DNA of 64,000 nt from Moraxella nonliquefaciens (GCF_001679005.1 NZ_LXTW01000001.1:144429-208428); one strand, 5' to 3'; shown: positions 50,261 to 59,861, counted from the first letter of the stretch. Translations and numbers: made by a program. Notes: generated by a model from the letters alone, not told the origin.

Positions 50261-51291
50261 GTACAAATATCAAGCATAACTTCGCTTTCGCCTCGGACAA
50301 CTATTCAGGCGTACACCCTGCCATCATGGACGCACTTGTAAATGCCAATGACGGGCATGATAAGGCGTATGGCTATGATGACCACAGTCAAGCGTTGGCA
50401 GAACATATCAGGCAAGCCTTTGGGCGGCAGGCGGTTGGCTATCCTGTTTTTAATGGCACAGGGGCGAATGTTTTGGGACTGTCAGCGATATTACCACGAT
50501 TTGGGGCGGTCATCTGCACCAACCACGCCCACATCAATAATGATGAGAGTATCGCTCCACAGTATGTGGCAGGGATTAAACTGTTGGTGGTTGATAGCGA
50601 TGATGGCAAGTTAGACCCTCAAAAAATCCATCAATTCATCCGTCCATCCGAACACCACCCTCAAGCTCGTGCGGTCTATATCACCCAAACTACTGAACTT
50701 GGGACTTGTTATACTCTTGATGAACTTGCCAACATCCGTCAGGTGTGTGATAAATTTGGGCTGTATCTATACATTGATGGGGCAAGGCTGTCCAATGCAG
50801 CCGCTCATTTGGGTTGTCGTTTGGCGGACATTGCCCAATTTGCTGACGTATTGTCGCTTGGTGGTACCAAAAATGGCTTGATGATGGGTGAATGCTTGGT
50901 GTTTTTAAATCCTAAGTTGGATAAAGACATTTTACACCTACGTAAATCCAGCATGCAGCTGGCATCTAAAATGCGTTTTATCTCCGCTCAGTTTGTGGTG
51001 TGGTTTGAGCAAGAGTTATGGCTCTCTCTTGCCAGGCACAGTAACGACATGGCAAGCTATTTATACAGCCAAATCAAAGACTTAGATGGTGTTATCATCA
51101 CCCAACCAGTACAAAGTAACGCCGTATTTGTCATATTAGCCCCCAATGTGGTTGCAAGATTGCATGATGATTTTCATTTTTATGATTGGAATGACCAAAC
51201 AGGTGAGATACGGCTTATGATGAGTTTTGATACCACAAAAGAGCAGGTAGATGAACTTGTAAAAAGCATTAAAATGTATTTGCAAGGTTAA
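50257..51291 (+). CDS. ltaE: Low-specificity L-threonine aldolase
   Basis: 344 residues of the fold-type I PLP enzyme. SDNYSGVHPAI opens the protein; the PLP-binding lysine lies in LSLGGTKNGLMMGE (near residue 208), with YIDGARLSNAA and the preceding aromatic residues. It splits L-threonine/L-allo-threonine to glycine and acetaldehyde. ATGA overlap with the YqeY-like gene indicates an operon. Confidence 0.93.
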   Translation: MSTNIKHNFAFASDNYSGVHPAIMDALVNANDGHDKAYGYDDHSQALAEHIRQAFGRQAVGYPVFNGTGANVLGLSAILPRFGAVICTNHAHINNDESIAPQYVAGIKLLVVDSDDGKLDPQKIHQFIRPSEHHPQARAVYITQTTELGTCYTLDELANIRQVCDKFGLYLYIDGARLSNAAAHLGCRLADIAQFADVLSLGGTKNGLMMGECLVFLNPKLDKDILHLRKSSMQLASKMRFISAQFVVWFEQELWLSLARHSNDMASYLYSQIKDLDGVIITQPVQSNAVFVILAPNVVARLHDDFHFYDWNDQTGEIRLMMSFDTTKEQVDELVKSIKMYLQG

Positions 51292-51542
51292 TCATCCCAA
51301 AAATATTTGATATACTTTGATACTTTGACAAGAAAATATATAGTCAAAGTACGATACTGCAAAACAGTCTTATAAATAGACAAAAATATCATTTAGATGC
51401 TTAACTTTAAGTGGTCTAAGCGAGCAAACATCAATTTAACAAATTTAAAAAATTACATAAACACAAAGCAATTTTGTGGTAATATTTGTTAAACTGTGTC
51501 AATTTTTACATTGATTAATACCCAAAAACCATCTCAAAGCTC
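51292..51542. other. Intergenic region
   Basis: AT-rich spacer with repeated TTTGATA and TTTGTTAAA words. No gene, clear terminator or promoter with both elements is seen. Confidence 0.4.
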
Positions 51543-53045
51543 ATGACTCAATTTCTTAATAAACTTCCTTTTGCCCATCATGCTTGGTTTATGTACATTC
51601 GTCTGTTGGTGCGTCATTTTTTGGATGACAACTGCACCCAAAAGGCTGCCAGTTTGACCTATACCACACTGTTATCGCTTGTGCCTATTTTGACCGTGAT
51701 GCTTGTGGTGTTTTCAAGTGTGCCTGCCTTAGAAGATGTGCGTGGACAAGTACAACAAGCCGTTTATAGCAATCTTATGCCATCATCTGGGGCGACGATT
51801 TCTCAGCACATAGACAGCTTTGCTGAAAAGTCCAGTAATTTAGGGATTGTGGGTGTGGGAGGTGTTTTTGTAACGACCATTTTGACACTCATCACCATTG
51901 AGACGGCGTTCAACGAAATTTGGCGAGTATCAGAACGTACAGGAGGCGTGGCAAGCGTTGTCCGCTATTGGATGATGATTACCGTCGCTCCCATCATTTT
52001 GGGGGTGGCATTTGGTGCATCCAGTGCCATTTCAGGGCTGTCATTTTTAAATCGGCAAATAGCAGGTTATGGCATTGATTGGGGGATATGGGCAAAAATT
52101 ATCTCATTTTTGTTCACAGTAGGGGGCTTTATTGCCATGTATTGGTTTATCCCCAAAGTCAAAGTTCCCCTAAAAAATACTGTCATTGCAGGTGCGGTCG
52201 TGGCGATACTCTTTGAGACCTTAAAGATGGTCTTTGGGACGGTCATGACTAATTTTACCAGCTATGAAGCCATTTATGGAGCGTTTGCGGCCATTCCTGT
52301 GTTTTTGATGTGGTTATATCTGTCGTGGAACTTGATATTGCTTGGCGTGGAGATTAGCTACACGCTTACCATCTTTGATAGCAAAGAGGTGGCGGTGCGT
52401 CATCCATTGCTAAGCCTGCTTGACATGCTTAATTTGATTTATAAAAAATATCAGGTGGGTGAGACGACAAGCGAGGCTGAGTTACGCAACATATTAGGGC
52501 GTAAAGAGACGCCAAAATGGAGCTTATACATTGATGAACTGGTAACCAATGAGCTGATTACACGCACTGAAAATGATGAATATATCCTGCGTACGGATTT
52601 AAATACCGTAAGTTTATGGCAGTTTTATAAAATCATGCCTTATCCTTTGCCCATCAAAAGTGAGATGAATGATTTTACGATGGTAGACTATGACCCATGG
52701 TGTATAGAGTTGTATCGTCATCTAGAAAGCATTGAAAAATTAGCAAAGGATGAGCTGGACATGACACTCTCAGAGCTGTTTAAGACCGCACCACTGCGAA
52801 CCAAAGAATCTGTGGTACGTATGACAGCACAGACCACCAATAATAACAGTGATGCCAATGGCTTTGATGCTGATGCCAAAAAAGTGGTAGATGAACATGG
52901 TAATGCAGTGGTTGTACCAATGGGGGAGGCGAGTTTTACCGAGAGTAATATTACCAAAGCAATCAGACTTGCCAAAAAAGGTTGGCACTGGTATGGTCGG
53001 GGCAAAAAAGTGGTCAAGGACGTTAAAAAAGGCGTGAAAAGCTAA
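51543..53045 (+). CDS. YihY/BrkB family membrane protein
   Basis: 500 residues. The first 290 form the YihY/BrkB domain with six membrane helices; LTYTTLLSLVPILTVML and the YGAFAAIPVFLMWLYLSW segment near 250 are typical. A long soluble C-terminal region includes a winged-helix-like part (DELVTNELITRTENDEYIL). The family was once misnamed ribonuclease BN and its function is unknown. Confidence 0.9.
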   Translation: MTQFLNKLPFAHHAWFMYIRLLVRHFLDDNCTQKAASLTYTTLLSLVPILTVMLVVFSSVPALEDVRGQVQQAVYSNLMPSSGATISQHIDSFAEKSSNLGIVGVGGVFVTTILTLITIETAFNEIWRVSERTGGVASVVRYWMMITVAPIILGVAFGASSAISGLSFLNRQIAGYGIDWGIWAKIISFLFTVGGFIAMYWFIPKVKVPLKNTVIAGAVVAILFETLKMVFGTVMTNFTSYEAIYGAFAAIPVFLMWLYLSWNLILLGVEISYTLTIFDSKEVAVRHPLLSLLDMLNLIYKKYQVGETTSEAELRNILGRKETPKWSLYIDELVTNELITRTENDEYILRTDLNTVSLWQFYKIMPYPLPIKSEMNDFTMVDYDPWCIELYRHLESIEKLAKDELDMTLSELFKTAPLRTKESVVRMTAQTTNNNSDANGFDADAKKVVDEHGNAVVVPMGEASFTESNITKAIRLAKKGWHWYGRGKKVVKDVKKGVKS

Positions 53046-53056
53046 AACGGTAATAG

Positions 53057-53074
53057 TGGGGATTATCTTCCCCA
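53057..53074. terminator. Small bidirectional hairpin between convergent genes
   Basis: TGGGGA/TCCCCA with a 6-base loop lies in the gap between the YihY gene and the ferredoxin gene and includes the ferredoxin stop. Weak T content, so partial termination. Confidence 0.45.
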
Positions 53075-53320
53075 AATCCGCTTATATTTTGCCATTAACT
53101 CATCAGGGGTTTCAGGTTGGCTATCGTCTTTGATGATACAGTCAATCGGACAGACCTTATCGCAGGTTGGCTCATCATAAAAACCCACGCATTCGGTGCA
53201 TAAATCAGGGTTGATGACATAAGTCTTTTGCCCTTTTTGGTCATAACTGATGGCATCATTGGGACACTCTGGTTCACAGATGTCACAGTTGATACAGTCG
53301 GTGGTGATTTTTAGTGCCAT
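53063..53320 (-). CDS. YfhL-like 2[4Fe-4S] ferredoxin
   Basis: 85 residues with CINCDICEPECP and a second CTECVGFYDEPTCDKVCP cluster motif, the latter with the inserted loop typical of YfhL/Fdx ferredoxins. It transfers electrons in the cytoplasm. Neighbouring trhP-like gene products are linked with Fe-S enzymes in tRNA modification, and YfhL works with such a pathway in E. coli, so the location is suggestive. Confidence 0.92.
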   Translation of the reverse strand: MALKITTDCINCDICEPECPNDAISYDQKGQKTYVINPDLCTECVGFYDEPTCDKVCPIDCIIKDDSQPETPDELMAKYKRIWGR

Positions 53321-53322
53321 TA

Positions 53323-53640
53323 TTATTCAGCTTTATCCAGATGTTTGACACAAAACCGCATAAAATCCCACAGCATGCTGTCATAATCGTGCAGGGCATG
53401 CCAAATGGTGTCCTCACTCATCACACTATATTCGCCATCGGTGGTCAAGTCAAATTGTTCACCGTGTTCAATGGCTTCAAGAATCTGACGATACTCGCCA
53501 TCAAAATAAAAGCCTTCTAGTTTGGTCATCAATTCGGCACTTTTTGCCAGGTCCTGTTTGGCGACCTCTAAGCGTTCATAAACGCCAAGCCATTCTTTGT
53601 AGATGGTTTGGAGTTCATTGATGCGAGCTTGGGTGGTCAT
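53323..53640 (-). CDS. DUF4298 protein
   Basis: 105 residues from the ATG at 53640 (TTGGAG upstream). The sequence is helical and follows DUF4298: YKEWLGVYERLEVAKQDLAKS, then YFDGEYRQILEAI and SEDTIWHALHDYDSMLWDF. It starts the two-gene set with the ferredoxin. Function unknown. Confidence 0.75.
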   Translation of the reverse strand: MTTQARINELQTIYKEWLGVYERLEVAKQDLAKSAELMTKLEGFYFDGEYRQILEAIEHGEQFDLTTDGEYSVMSEDTIWHALHDYDSMLWDFMRFCVKHLDKAE

Positions 53641-53683
53641 TGTTTGCTCCAAAAATAGAAAAATTTGAATGATTGTGGCACAG

Positions 53684-55093
53684 TTAAGTATAAATCGCCT
53701 CACTCACACTTTTCATCACAAGGGCGAATTTTAGCTCATCATCACAGATGTCGCTAAATGGATTTGTGATTTTGGCAATCCACCCTGACCCCAACGCACC
53801 ATCTATATCATTGCCTTTTTTGTCCCACATTTTGGTAAGTGTGTAAGTCAAATTGCCTTTTGGGGTCATAATCTCAATGTCATCGCCGACCATGAGTTTG
53901 TTTTTAATCTCTAAGGTCAAAAAGTCATCGGAAATATCCAACACTTCTGCCACAAATTGTTGATGGTCGGTTTTTGATGAGCCGTATTCATAATTTTGGT
54001 AATCAGAATGGACATGACGGCGTAAAAATCCTTCGGTATAGCCACGGTTGGCAAGCCCATCAAGGGCGGTGATGAGTCCTGTATCAAAAGGCTTGCCTGC
54101 CAAAGCGTCATCAATGGCGCGGCGATAAACCTGAGCGGTGCGAGCGACATAATAATGCGATTTGGTACGCCCCTCAATTTTTAAAGAATGCACGCCCATA
54201 TTGACCAAATCAGGCACCAGCTCCACCGCACGCAAGTCTTTGGAGTTCATGATATAAGTGCCGTGTTCGTCTTCATACATCGCCATCAGCTCACCCTTGC
54301 GACCTTGTTCTTCAATGAGTACAACCTCATCGGACGGCTTTTCTACATAATCATCGTCCATGACGACATCGCCATTTAGATTGACATTGGCAATCTCACT
54401 CTGAGCTGGTACAAACAGCTCTGGGGTTACAGGAACAACATCACCTGTTTCATTCTCTACCGCTTTATAAGTGTTGTAATTCCAGCGACAGGCATTGGTG
54501 CAAGTGCCTTGGTTGGCATCTCGTTTGTTGATATAGCCAGAGAGTAAGCACCGCCCAGAATACGCCATGCACAGCGCCCCATGCACAAAAACTTCAATCT
54601 CCATGTCAGGCGCTTCTTTGATGATTTGCTCAATTTCTTTGAGTGATAATTCACGGCTTAAAATCACACGGCTAATGCCCATCTGCTGCCAAAACTTCAC
54701 CGTTGCCCAGTTCACGGCATTGGCCTGTACTGACAGGTGAATGACTTGATGGGGAAAGGCTTCTCGCACCATCATAATCATGCCAGCATCGGACATGATA
54801 AGCGCGTCAGGTTTCATCTCAATGACAGGGCGAATGTCTTCAATAAAGGTTTTTAATTTGGCGTTGTGTGCTTGAATGTTCACCACCACATAAAACTTTT
54901 TGCCAAGCGAATGAGCGTAGGCAATGCCTTTTGCCAAATTTTCTTCATCAAAGTCGTTGTTACGCACACGCAAAGAATAACGGGCTTGCCCTGCATACAC
55001 TGCATCTGCCCCATAAGCAAAAGCATATTGCATGTTCTTAAATGTGCCAGCAGGACAAAGCAGTTCAGATTTTTGGGCGATTGGGGGGGTCAT
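53684..55093 (-). CDS. trhP: U32-family tRNA hydroxylation protein TrhP-like (YegQ)
   Basis: 469 residues from the ATG at 55093. Landmarks are LLCPAGTFKNMQYAFAYGADAVY, the U32 signature VFVHGALCMAYSGRCLLSG, NQGTCTNACRWNY, and IEGRTKSHYYVARTAQVYRRA near 315, with Cys residues for an Fe-S cluster. TrhP hydroxylates U34 of some tRNAs using prephenate. The start codon is followed by a seven-C tract (55083-55089). A YfhL-like ferredoxin is encoded close by. Confidence 0.88.
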   Translation of the reverse strand: MTPPIAQKSELLCPAGTFKNMQYAFAYGADAVYAGQARYSLRVRNNDFDEENLAKGIAYAHSLGKKFYVVVNIQAHNAKLKTFIEDIRPVIEMKPDALIMSDAGMIMMVREAFPHQVIHLSVQANAVNWATVKFWQQMGISRVILSRELSLKEIEQIIKEAPDMEIEVFVHGALCMAYSGRCLLSGYINKRDANQGTCTNACRWNYNTYKAVENETGDVVPVTPELFVPAQSEIANVNLNGDVVMDDDYVEKPSDEVVLIEEQGRKGELMAMYEDEHGTYIMNSKDLRAVELVPDLVNMGVHSLKIEGRTKSHYYVARTAQVYRRAIDDALAGKPFDTGLITALDGLANRGYTEGFLRRHVHSDYQNYEYGSSKTDHQQFVAEVLDISDDFLTLEIKNKLMVGDDIEIMTPKGNLTYTLTKMWDKKGNDIDGALGSGWIAKITNPFSDICDDELKFALVMKSVSEAIYT

Positions 55094-55250
55094 AATGATG
55101 CTCTTTTTTATGGTCAAAATTATTTGTATTATAGCAAATTTTTCATAAAAAATTGGTGCTTGTTTTGTTATTTAAAATATAAAAAAAATAGTCGTAAATT
55201 TTTGCAAAAAGTTTTACAATGAAGACTTTATTTGATAAAAAGGCTAAATC

Positions 55251-56249
55251 ATGTCTGTCTATACTCACCTATCCGATGATGAATTTTTTGCGTTTTGTGG
55301 TCTATTTGGGGTAACATTTAAAAAAGCCGTCCCCATCACCCAAGGCATCAAAAATTCCAACTGGTTTATCCAAACCGACAGCGATGTGGACGATGAATTT
55401 AGCCATGTGTTTACGCTATTTGAAGAGCGTTCGGTTGCTGATATTACCAAAATGGTAACCATCATGCACGCCCTAAAAGATAAATTGCCCATTGCTCCTC
55501 CGCTTGTTAAACTCACTGCCACAGGCGATGGCATTGGCAGCGACTGTGTCATGCGATATGAAAATAAGGCAATTTTGGTTGTACCAAAACTTTTAGGCAC
55601 ACACCCCACCACGACCAACACCGCCATGTGTCATGCCATGGGGCAAGCATTGGCAATATTGCACAAGACTTTACAAACCCTACAACCTGCCGAAAACTAT
55701 GGCGTGCCACTGTATGACTGGGCAAGGGTCAAAGAACGTGAAACTGCCTATATGCCTACCGATGAAGCACGTCTCATGAATGACATTTGGGCAGCCTATG
55801 CCAATTTGCCCCATGACTTGCCAAGGGGATTGTGTCATTTGGACATGTTTGCCGACAATACCTTATGGGATTTTTCAGGTGATACCGCTCGCCTTACAGG
55901 ACTGCTTGACTTTACTGAGGTATCGGTTGAGCATTATTTGATGGACATCGCCATTACCATTAACGATTTTTGTACCACATGGGGCAGTGCAAGAGATGGC
56001 GAGAGTGTAAACTTTAACACCGATAAAATGATGGCCTTTATAGACGGTTATGAAGCCATTCGCCCCTTGACGGACAACGAAAGAACTGCCTTGCCCGTCA
56101 TGCTTGCTTACTGTGCCACGATTTTTTGGCTACTACGCCTAAACGTGATTCATTATAACCGTGAACAAGGACGCACAGGTGATGATATCATGGTCAAAAA
56201 TCCTGATTTGATGAAGCGTTTAGCAAGTTTTCATTGGGGACGTGTGTGA
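55251..56249 (+). CDS. thrB: Homoserine kinase, APH type
   Basis: 332 residues of the aminoglycoside phosphotransferase-like fold: NSNWFIQTD near residue 36, catalytic HLDMFADNTLWDF near 200 and LTGLLDFTEVSVEHYLMDIAI. These match the ThrB type II found in pseudomonads and Moraxellaceae, which phosphorylates homoserine in threonine synthesis. AT-rich promoter sequence lies between it and the divergent trhP gene. Confidence 0.92.
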   Translation: MSVYTHLSDDEFFAFCGLFGVTFKKAVPITQGIKNSNWFIQTDSDVDDEFSHVFTLFEERSVADITKMVTIMHALKDKLPIAPPLVKLTATGDGIGSDCVMRYENKAILVVPKLLGTHPTTTNTAMCHAMGQALAILHKTLQTLQPAENYGVPLYDWARVKERETAYMPTDEARLMNDIWAAYANLPHDLPRGLCHLDMFADNTLWDFSGDTARLTGLLDFTEVSVEHYLMDIAITINDFCTTWGSARDGESVNFNTDKMMAFIDGYEAIRPLTDNERTALPVMLAYCATIFWLLRLNVIHYNREQGRTGDDIMVKNPDLMKRLASFHWGRV

Positions 56250-56713
56250 GTTTATTTCCAGAGAAATATTTAGTATTTATTTCTGAACTATCCATTATCG
56301 CATCTTTTTTAGGATTGATTTTATCTGCGATTGGGCTATGGCTATCAATTCTAGTACTAAAAGAAGCCAAAATTTTTAAAAAATTTATTCTTTCAAAGGT
56401 CAGAATACCTGATTTGGAAAAATCTTTAGCAGACATATATACAAAAATAAATAGCATTCTTAGAGATAATAATCCTGATATACAGAAAATTTTAGAGCTA
56501 CTATCTCAAGCTGTTATTTATGCACAAAGCGTCTCTGAAAAAGTTCAAGATCACAAAATTGTCTCAGAACAATGTCAGCAATTTTTAAATAGCCTAAGTT
56601 CAGAGAAATTAACTCAACATATCACAATTTCAGAAGTTCGTGATAAGATGACACAATTATCAGCTTTGGTTGTTTCTTTATCCGAATACAACAAAGACTC
56701 TTATCTAAGGTAA
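56246..56713 (+). CDS. Hypothetical membrane protein with coiled coil, 155 aa
   Basis: Starts at GTG 56246, overlapping the thrB stop. One membrane helix (IIASFLGLILSAIGLWLSIL), then a long helical region with heptads. It is richer in A and T than thrB and is not a usual neighbour, so it may be an acquired gene. No family recognised. An upstream TTG is a poor start. Confidence 0.55.
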   Translation: MSLFPEKYLVFISELSIIASFLGLILSAIGLWLSILVLKEAKIFKKFILSKVRIPDLEKSLADIYTKINSILRDNNPDIQKILELLSQAVIYAQSVSEKVQDHKIVSEQCQQFLNSLSSEKLTQHITISEVRDKMTQLSALVVSLSEYNKDSYLR

Positions 56714-56717
56714 TAAC

Positions 56718-57083
56718 ATGAACAATATTAATAAGATTGAGCGTTTAATTGACGGATTGCAAGTAAAAACTCAAACCAATGAAATTCATTGGAAAAACTC
56801 CAATCCACCAAATAATTTAACCGCAGGAACCGAAGAAATCTTTTCTTTATTTTTAAAATCCAATTTTAATGGTCAGGATATTGGTATTTATGAAAAACGC
56901 TATAAATATTTTTATGACCATGAACCAACTTCTTTTATTTGGGCTCATGCTTATGGTTTATGCATTCTGCAAAATAATAAAGTCATTTTTACTTATGAGA
57001 AAAATTCACCAGCTTTAGCAATGCTTTTTGAAATGGCAACTGCACAAAATGCCGATATTGATAGCCTAATCAGTCAATTATGA
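56718..57083 (+). CDS. Hypothetical protein, 121 aa
   Basis: Soluble protein with MNNINKIERLIDGLQVKTQTNEIHWKNS at its start and an aromatic core (IYEKRYKYFYDHEPTSFIW). The layout resembles small immunity or DUF proteins with HEPTSF-type loops, but no family can be named. It follows the membrane gene by four bases, so they likely form a two-gene cassette. AT-rich. Confidence 0.5.
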   Translation: MNNINKIERLIDGLQVKTQTNEIHWKNSNPPNNLTAGTEEIFSLFLKSNFNGQDIGIYEKRYKYFYDHEPTSFIWAHAYGLCILQNNKVIFTYEKNSPALAMLFEMATAQNADIDSLISQL

Positions 57084-57090
57084 GAATCCC

Positions 57091-57978
57091 ATGTGCCAAC
57101 TACTCGGAATGAACTGCAACACCCCCACTGATATAGGATTTAGCTTTACAGGCTTTCGCCAGCGTGGAGGTTTGACCGACCACCACGAAGACGGCTTTGG
57201 CATTGCGTTTTTTGAAAAAAGCGAGTCAGGACGTATTGGTCTGCGTCAATTTCACGACAACAAACCAAGCTACCTATCTCCCGTGGCAGACTTGATAAAC
57301 CATTATCCCATCAAAGCTATGAACGTCATCGCCCACATCAGACGGGCGACCACAGGCGAAAAAAGCAATTTATCCAACCTACACCCTTTTGTGCGTGAGG
57401 TGTGGGGTGAACAGTGGGTATTTGCCCATAATGGACAGATGACAGCGAGCTTTATCAGTCGCACCGAACGCTTGCACGCCAATGGCAATGCCGAATATTA
57501 TTCACCTGTGGGAGCGACCGACAGCGAACTTGCTTTTTGTTATCTTTTAAACCGTCTAAAAGCGACCTTCAAAAGCCGTCCGTCTGATGAGGTTTTATTT
57601 GCCTTTTTGACCGCACAATGTCGCTATCTGTCCGCCAATGGGTTATTTAACTGCTTGATTTCTAATGGAGACTGGCAATTTGCCTATGCCAGCAGCTTGC
57701 TCTTTTATCTTACCCGAAAAGCCCCCTTTGGTGAGGCCAATTTGTCAGATGATGAGATGAGTGTAAACTTCGGTGATATTACCACCGCCAAAGATAAAGT
57801 TACCATCATCGTTACCATACCGCTGACAAATAACGAAAAATGGCAACAAATTGCCGTAGATGAGTGCGTAGTATTTAAAAATGGCGATGTGGTATTTAAA
57901 GACACGCCCAGTAAAAAAACTTATCTGTCTATTGAAGATGGCATTGCATTGGCAAGAAGTGTGGGTGCGAGCGTTTAG
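57091..57978 (+). CDS. YafJ-like class II glutamine amidotransferase
   Basis: 295 residues beginning MCQLLGMNCNTPTDIGFSF, so Cys2 is the nucleophile after Met removal. HHEDGFGIAFFE and the HIRRATTGEKSNLSNLHPF and FAHNGQM segments are the glutamine-binding site. YafJ-type enzymes are predicted to have glutaminase activity with unknown acceptor. Ten G follow the TA of the stop codon. Confidence 0.9.
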   Translation: MCQLLGMNCNTPTDIGFSFTGFRQRGGLTDHHEDGFGIAFFEKSESGRIGLRQFHDNKPSYLSPVADLINHYPIKAMNVIAHIRRATTGEKSNLSNLHPFVREVWGEQWVFAHNGQMTASFISRTERLHANGNAEYYSPVGATDSELAFCYLLNRLKATFKSRPSDEVLFAFLTAQCRYLSANGLFNCLISNGDWQFAYASSLLFYLTRKAPFGEANLSDDEMSVNFGDITTAKDKVTIIVTIPLTNNEKWQQIAVDECVVFKNGDVVFKDTPSKKTYLSIEDGIALARSVGASV

Positions 57979-57987
57979 GGGGGGGGG
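57978..57987. repeat. Poly-G tract of ten bases
   Basis: The G of the TAG stop begins a run of ten G. It lies about 120 bases upstream of the Fur-box-like palindrome. Slippage there would not alter the protein, but it could alter spacing in a leader. Confidence 0.8.
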
Positions 57988-58110
57988 CAGTTTTTGATGT
58001 CATGCTAAGATTAATCAAAACAATCCCAAAAATGAGTCATTTTGTCCATAAATCTTTCACTGACGGATGAAATTTTGCCAAAAGTGTGTTAAAGTAAGCC
58101 ATCTTGTAAC

Positions 58111-58130
58111 TGATTATCAAATGATAATCA
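58111..58130. promoter_or_regulatory. Fur-box-like palindrome upstream of fur
   Basis: TGATTATC-AAAT-GATAATCA is a perfect 8-bp inverted repeat close to the Fur consensus and lies 67 bases upstream of fur. It predicts autoregulation by iron-loaded Fur. Confidence 0.7.
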
Positions 58131-58197
58131 AAAAAGCTGTGATGATTGATAAAATCAATAATCAGCGAATAGACCCACGATTTAAAAGGTGATTGAT

Positions 58198-58656
58198 ATG
58201 GGATTTACCAACAAAGATTTACGTAAGGCAGGTCTGAAAGTAACCTTACCACGTATGAAAATTTTAGAGTTATTAGAGAATGCAGAGCATCATCATATGA
58301 GTGCCGAAGATGTGTATAAGGCACTTGCTGAACAAGGCGAAGATGTTGGTTTGGCGACGGTGTACCGTGTATTAACTCAGTTTGAGCAGGCGGGCATTGT
58401 TGAGCGTCATAATTTTGAAAATAACCTGTCGGTCTTTGAGATTGCCCAAGAAGAGCATCATGATCATCTGGTATGTGATGTTTGTGGCAAAATTGAAGAA
58501 TTTCATAATGCCGTCATCGAAGATGAGCAGGAGAAAATTGCTGATAAATATAACTTTAAACTGTCAGGACATTCGTTGGTGTTGCATGGCGTGTGCAATA
58601 ATGAAGATTGTCAAAAGACCCTAGATCTTACCACCAAAAGCCAGATAAAGAGCTGA
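58198..58656 (+). CDS. fur: Ferric uptake regulator Fur
   Basis: 152 residues from the ATG at 58198 (AAGGTG upstream). DNA-binding region: DLRKAGLKVTLPRMKILELLE and GLATVYRVLTQFEQAG. Metal-binding residues: HHHMSAEDVY, EEHHDHLVCDVCGK and the C-terminal CNNEDC. It represses iron-uptake genes when loaded with Fe2+. Confidence 0.96.
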   Translation: MGFTNKDLRKAGLKVTLPRMKILELLENAEHHHMSAEDVYKALAEQGEDVGLATVYRVLTQFEQAGIVERHNFENNLSVFEIAQEEHHDHLVCDVCGKIEEFHNAVIEDEQEKIADKYNFKLSGHSLVLHGVCNNEDCQKTLDLTTKSQIKS

Positions 58657-58660
58657 ATAT

Positions 58661-58690
58661 AAAAAAGACCAGTTACCGCTGGTCTTTTTT
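58661..58690 (+). terminator. Terminator of fur
   Basis: AAAAAAGACCAG/CTGGTCTTTTTT with a 6-base loop, 12 bp in all, five bases past the fur stop. The long A/T arms make it bidirectional, and it also lies downstream of the convergent pilU gene. Confidence 0.88.
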
Positions 58691-58724
58691 ATTGGGTAAA
58701 TTTCACTCGGTCAGAGAGCATGCC

Positions 58725-59852
58725 TTATTGATAGTCACCTAGGTCAATGGAGAGTTTGGTGGATTCTTCTTCTATGGTGGCTGCATTTTTGCTTTCTAGC
58801 TTAATTTGTAGACGCAGGTCGTTTGGACTGTCGGCGTGTTTTAGTGCGTCTTGATAAGTAATCTGTCCTGATTCATATAAGTCAAATAATGCTTGGTCAA
58901 AGGTTTGCATGCCAATATCACGAGAGCGTTTCATTACAGGCTTAATCTCATGAATCTCACCTTTACGGATGTAGTCGGCGATGAGCTGTGTGCCGAGCAG
59001 AATTTCAATGGCAGCACGGCGACCTTTACCGTCAGGGGTTGGGATGAGCTGTTGGGCGATGATGGCGCGTAAGTTTAGCGATAAATCCATGAATAACTGC
59101 CCATGTCTGTCCGCCTCAAAAAAATGAATAATACGGTCAATGGCTTGGTTGGCATTATTGGCATGGAGCGTGGCAAACACCAAATGACCTGTTTCAGCGT
59201 ATTGAATGGCGTAGCTCATGACTTCACGGTTACGAATCTCACCGATGAGAATGACATCGGGTGCTTGACGTAGGGTGTTTTTCAATCCCTCTTCAAACGA
59301 AAGTGTGTCAATGCCCACCTCACGCTGAGTAACGATACAGCCTTTATGTTGATGGACGTATTCAATGGGGTCTTCTATGGTGATGATATGACCACGAGAA
59401 TTTTGGTTACGATGCCCAATCATCGCCGCCAGTGTCGTTGATTTACCAGTACCTGTGGCACCGACCAACAAGATGATGCCACGCTTTTTCATGGCAAGTT
59501 CTTTTAAGATGGGTGGCAAGTTTAAATCTTCGGTTGTGGGAATTTGCGTCTCAATCTTACGCAACACCATCGCCGCCTTATTGCGTTGAATCATCGCTGA
59601 CACACGAAAACGAGCCGCCTCAGCTTTGTCAGAGATGGCAAATTGGCATTCGTTGGTTTCATGAAACTCTTTTTTTTGAGCTTCGGTCATGATGCTAGTA
59701 ACCAGTGCCATGGTTTGTTCGGAGGTGAGTGGTGTTTTGGTCATTGGCAAAATCACGCCATTGACTTTAAGTGATGGAGGGACACCTTCGGTAATAAAAA
59801 GGTCAGAACCATTTTTGGCAATCATCACCTGTAATAGTTTATCAAAATCCAT
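58725..59852 (-). CDS. pilU: Type IV pilus retraction ATPase PilU
   Basis: 375 residues of the PilT-like secretion ATPase family: Walker A GATGTGKSTT near 133, Asp box ITIEDPIEYVHQHK, Walker B VILIGEIRNREV and His box TGHLVFATLHANNANQ. PilU helps PilT in retraction. It starts nine bases after pilT in the same operon. Confidence 0.95.
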   Translation of the reverse strand: MDFDKLLQVMIAKNGSDLFITEGVPPSLKVNGVILPMTKTPLTSEQTMALVTSIMTEAQKKEFHETNECQFAISDKAEAARFRVSAMIQRNKAAMVLRKIETQIPTTEDLNLPPILKELAMKKRGIILLVGATGTGKSTTLAAMIGHRNQNSRGHIITIEDPIEYVHQHKGCIVTQREVGIDTLSFEEGLKNTLRQAPDVILIGEIRNREVMSYAIQYAETGHLVFATLHANNANQAIDRIIHFFEADRHGQLFMDLSLNLRAIIAQQLIPTPDGKGRRAAIEILLGTQLIADYIRKGEIHEIKPVMKRSRDIGMQTFDQALFDLYESGQITYQDALKHADSPNDLRLQIKLESKNAATIEEESTKLSIDLGDYQ

Positions 59853-59861
59853 GTATGCTCC

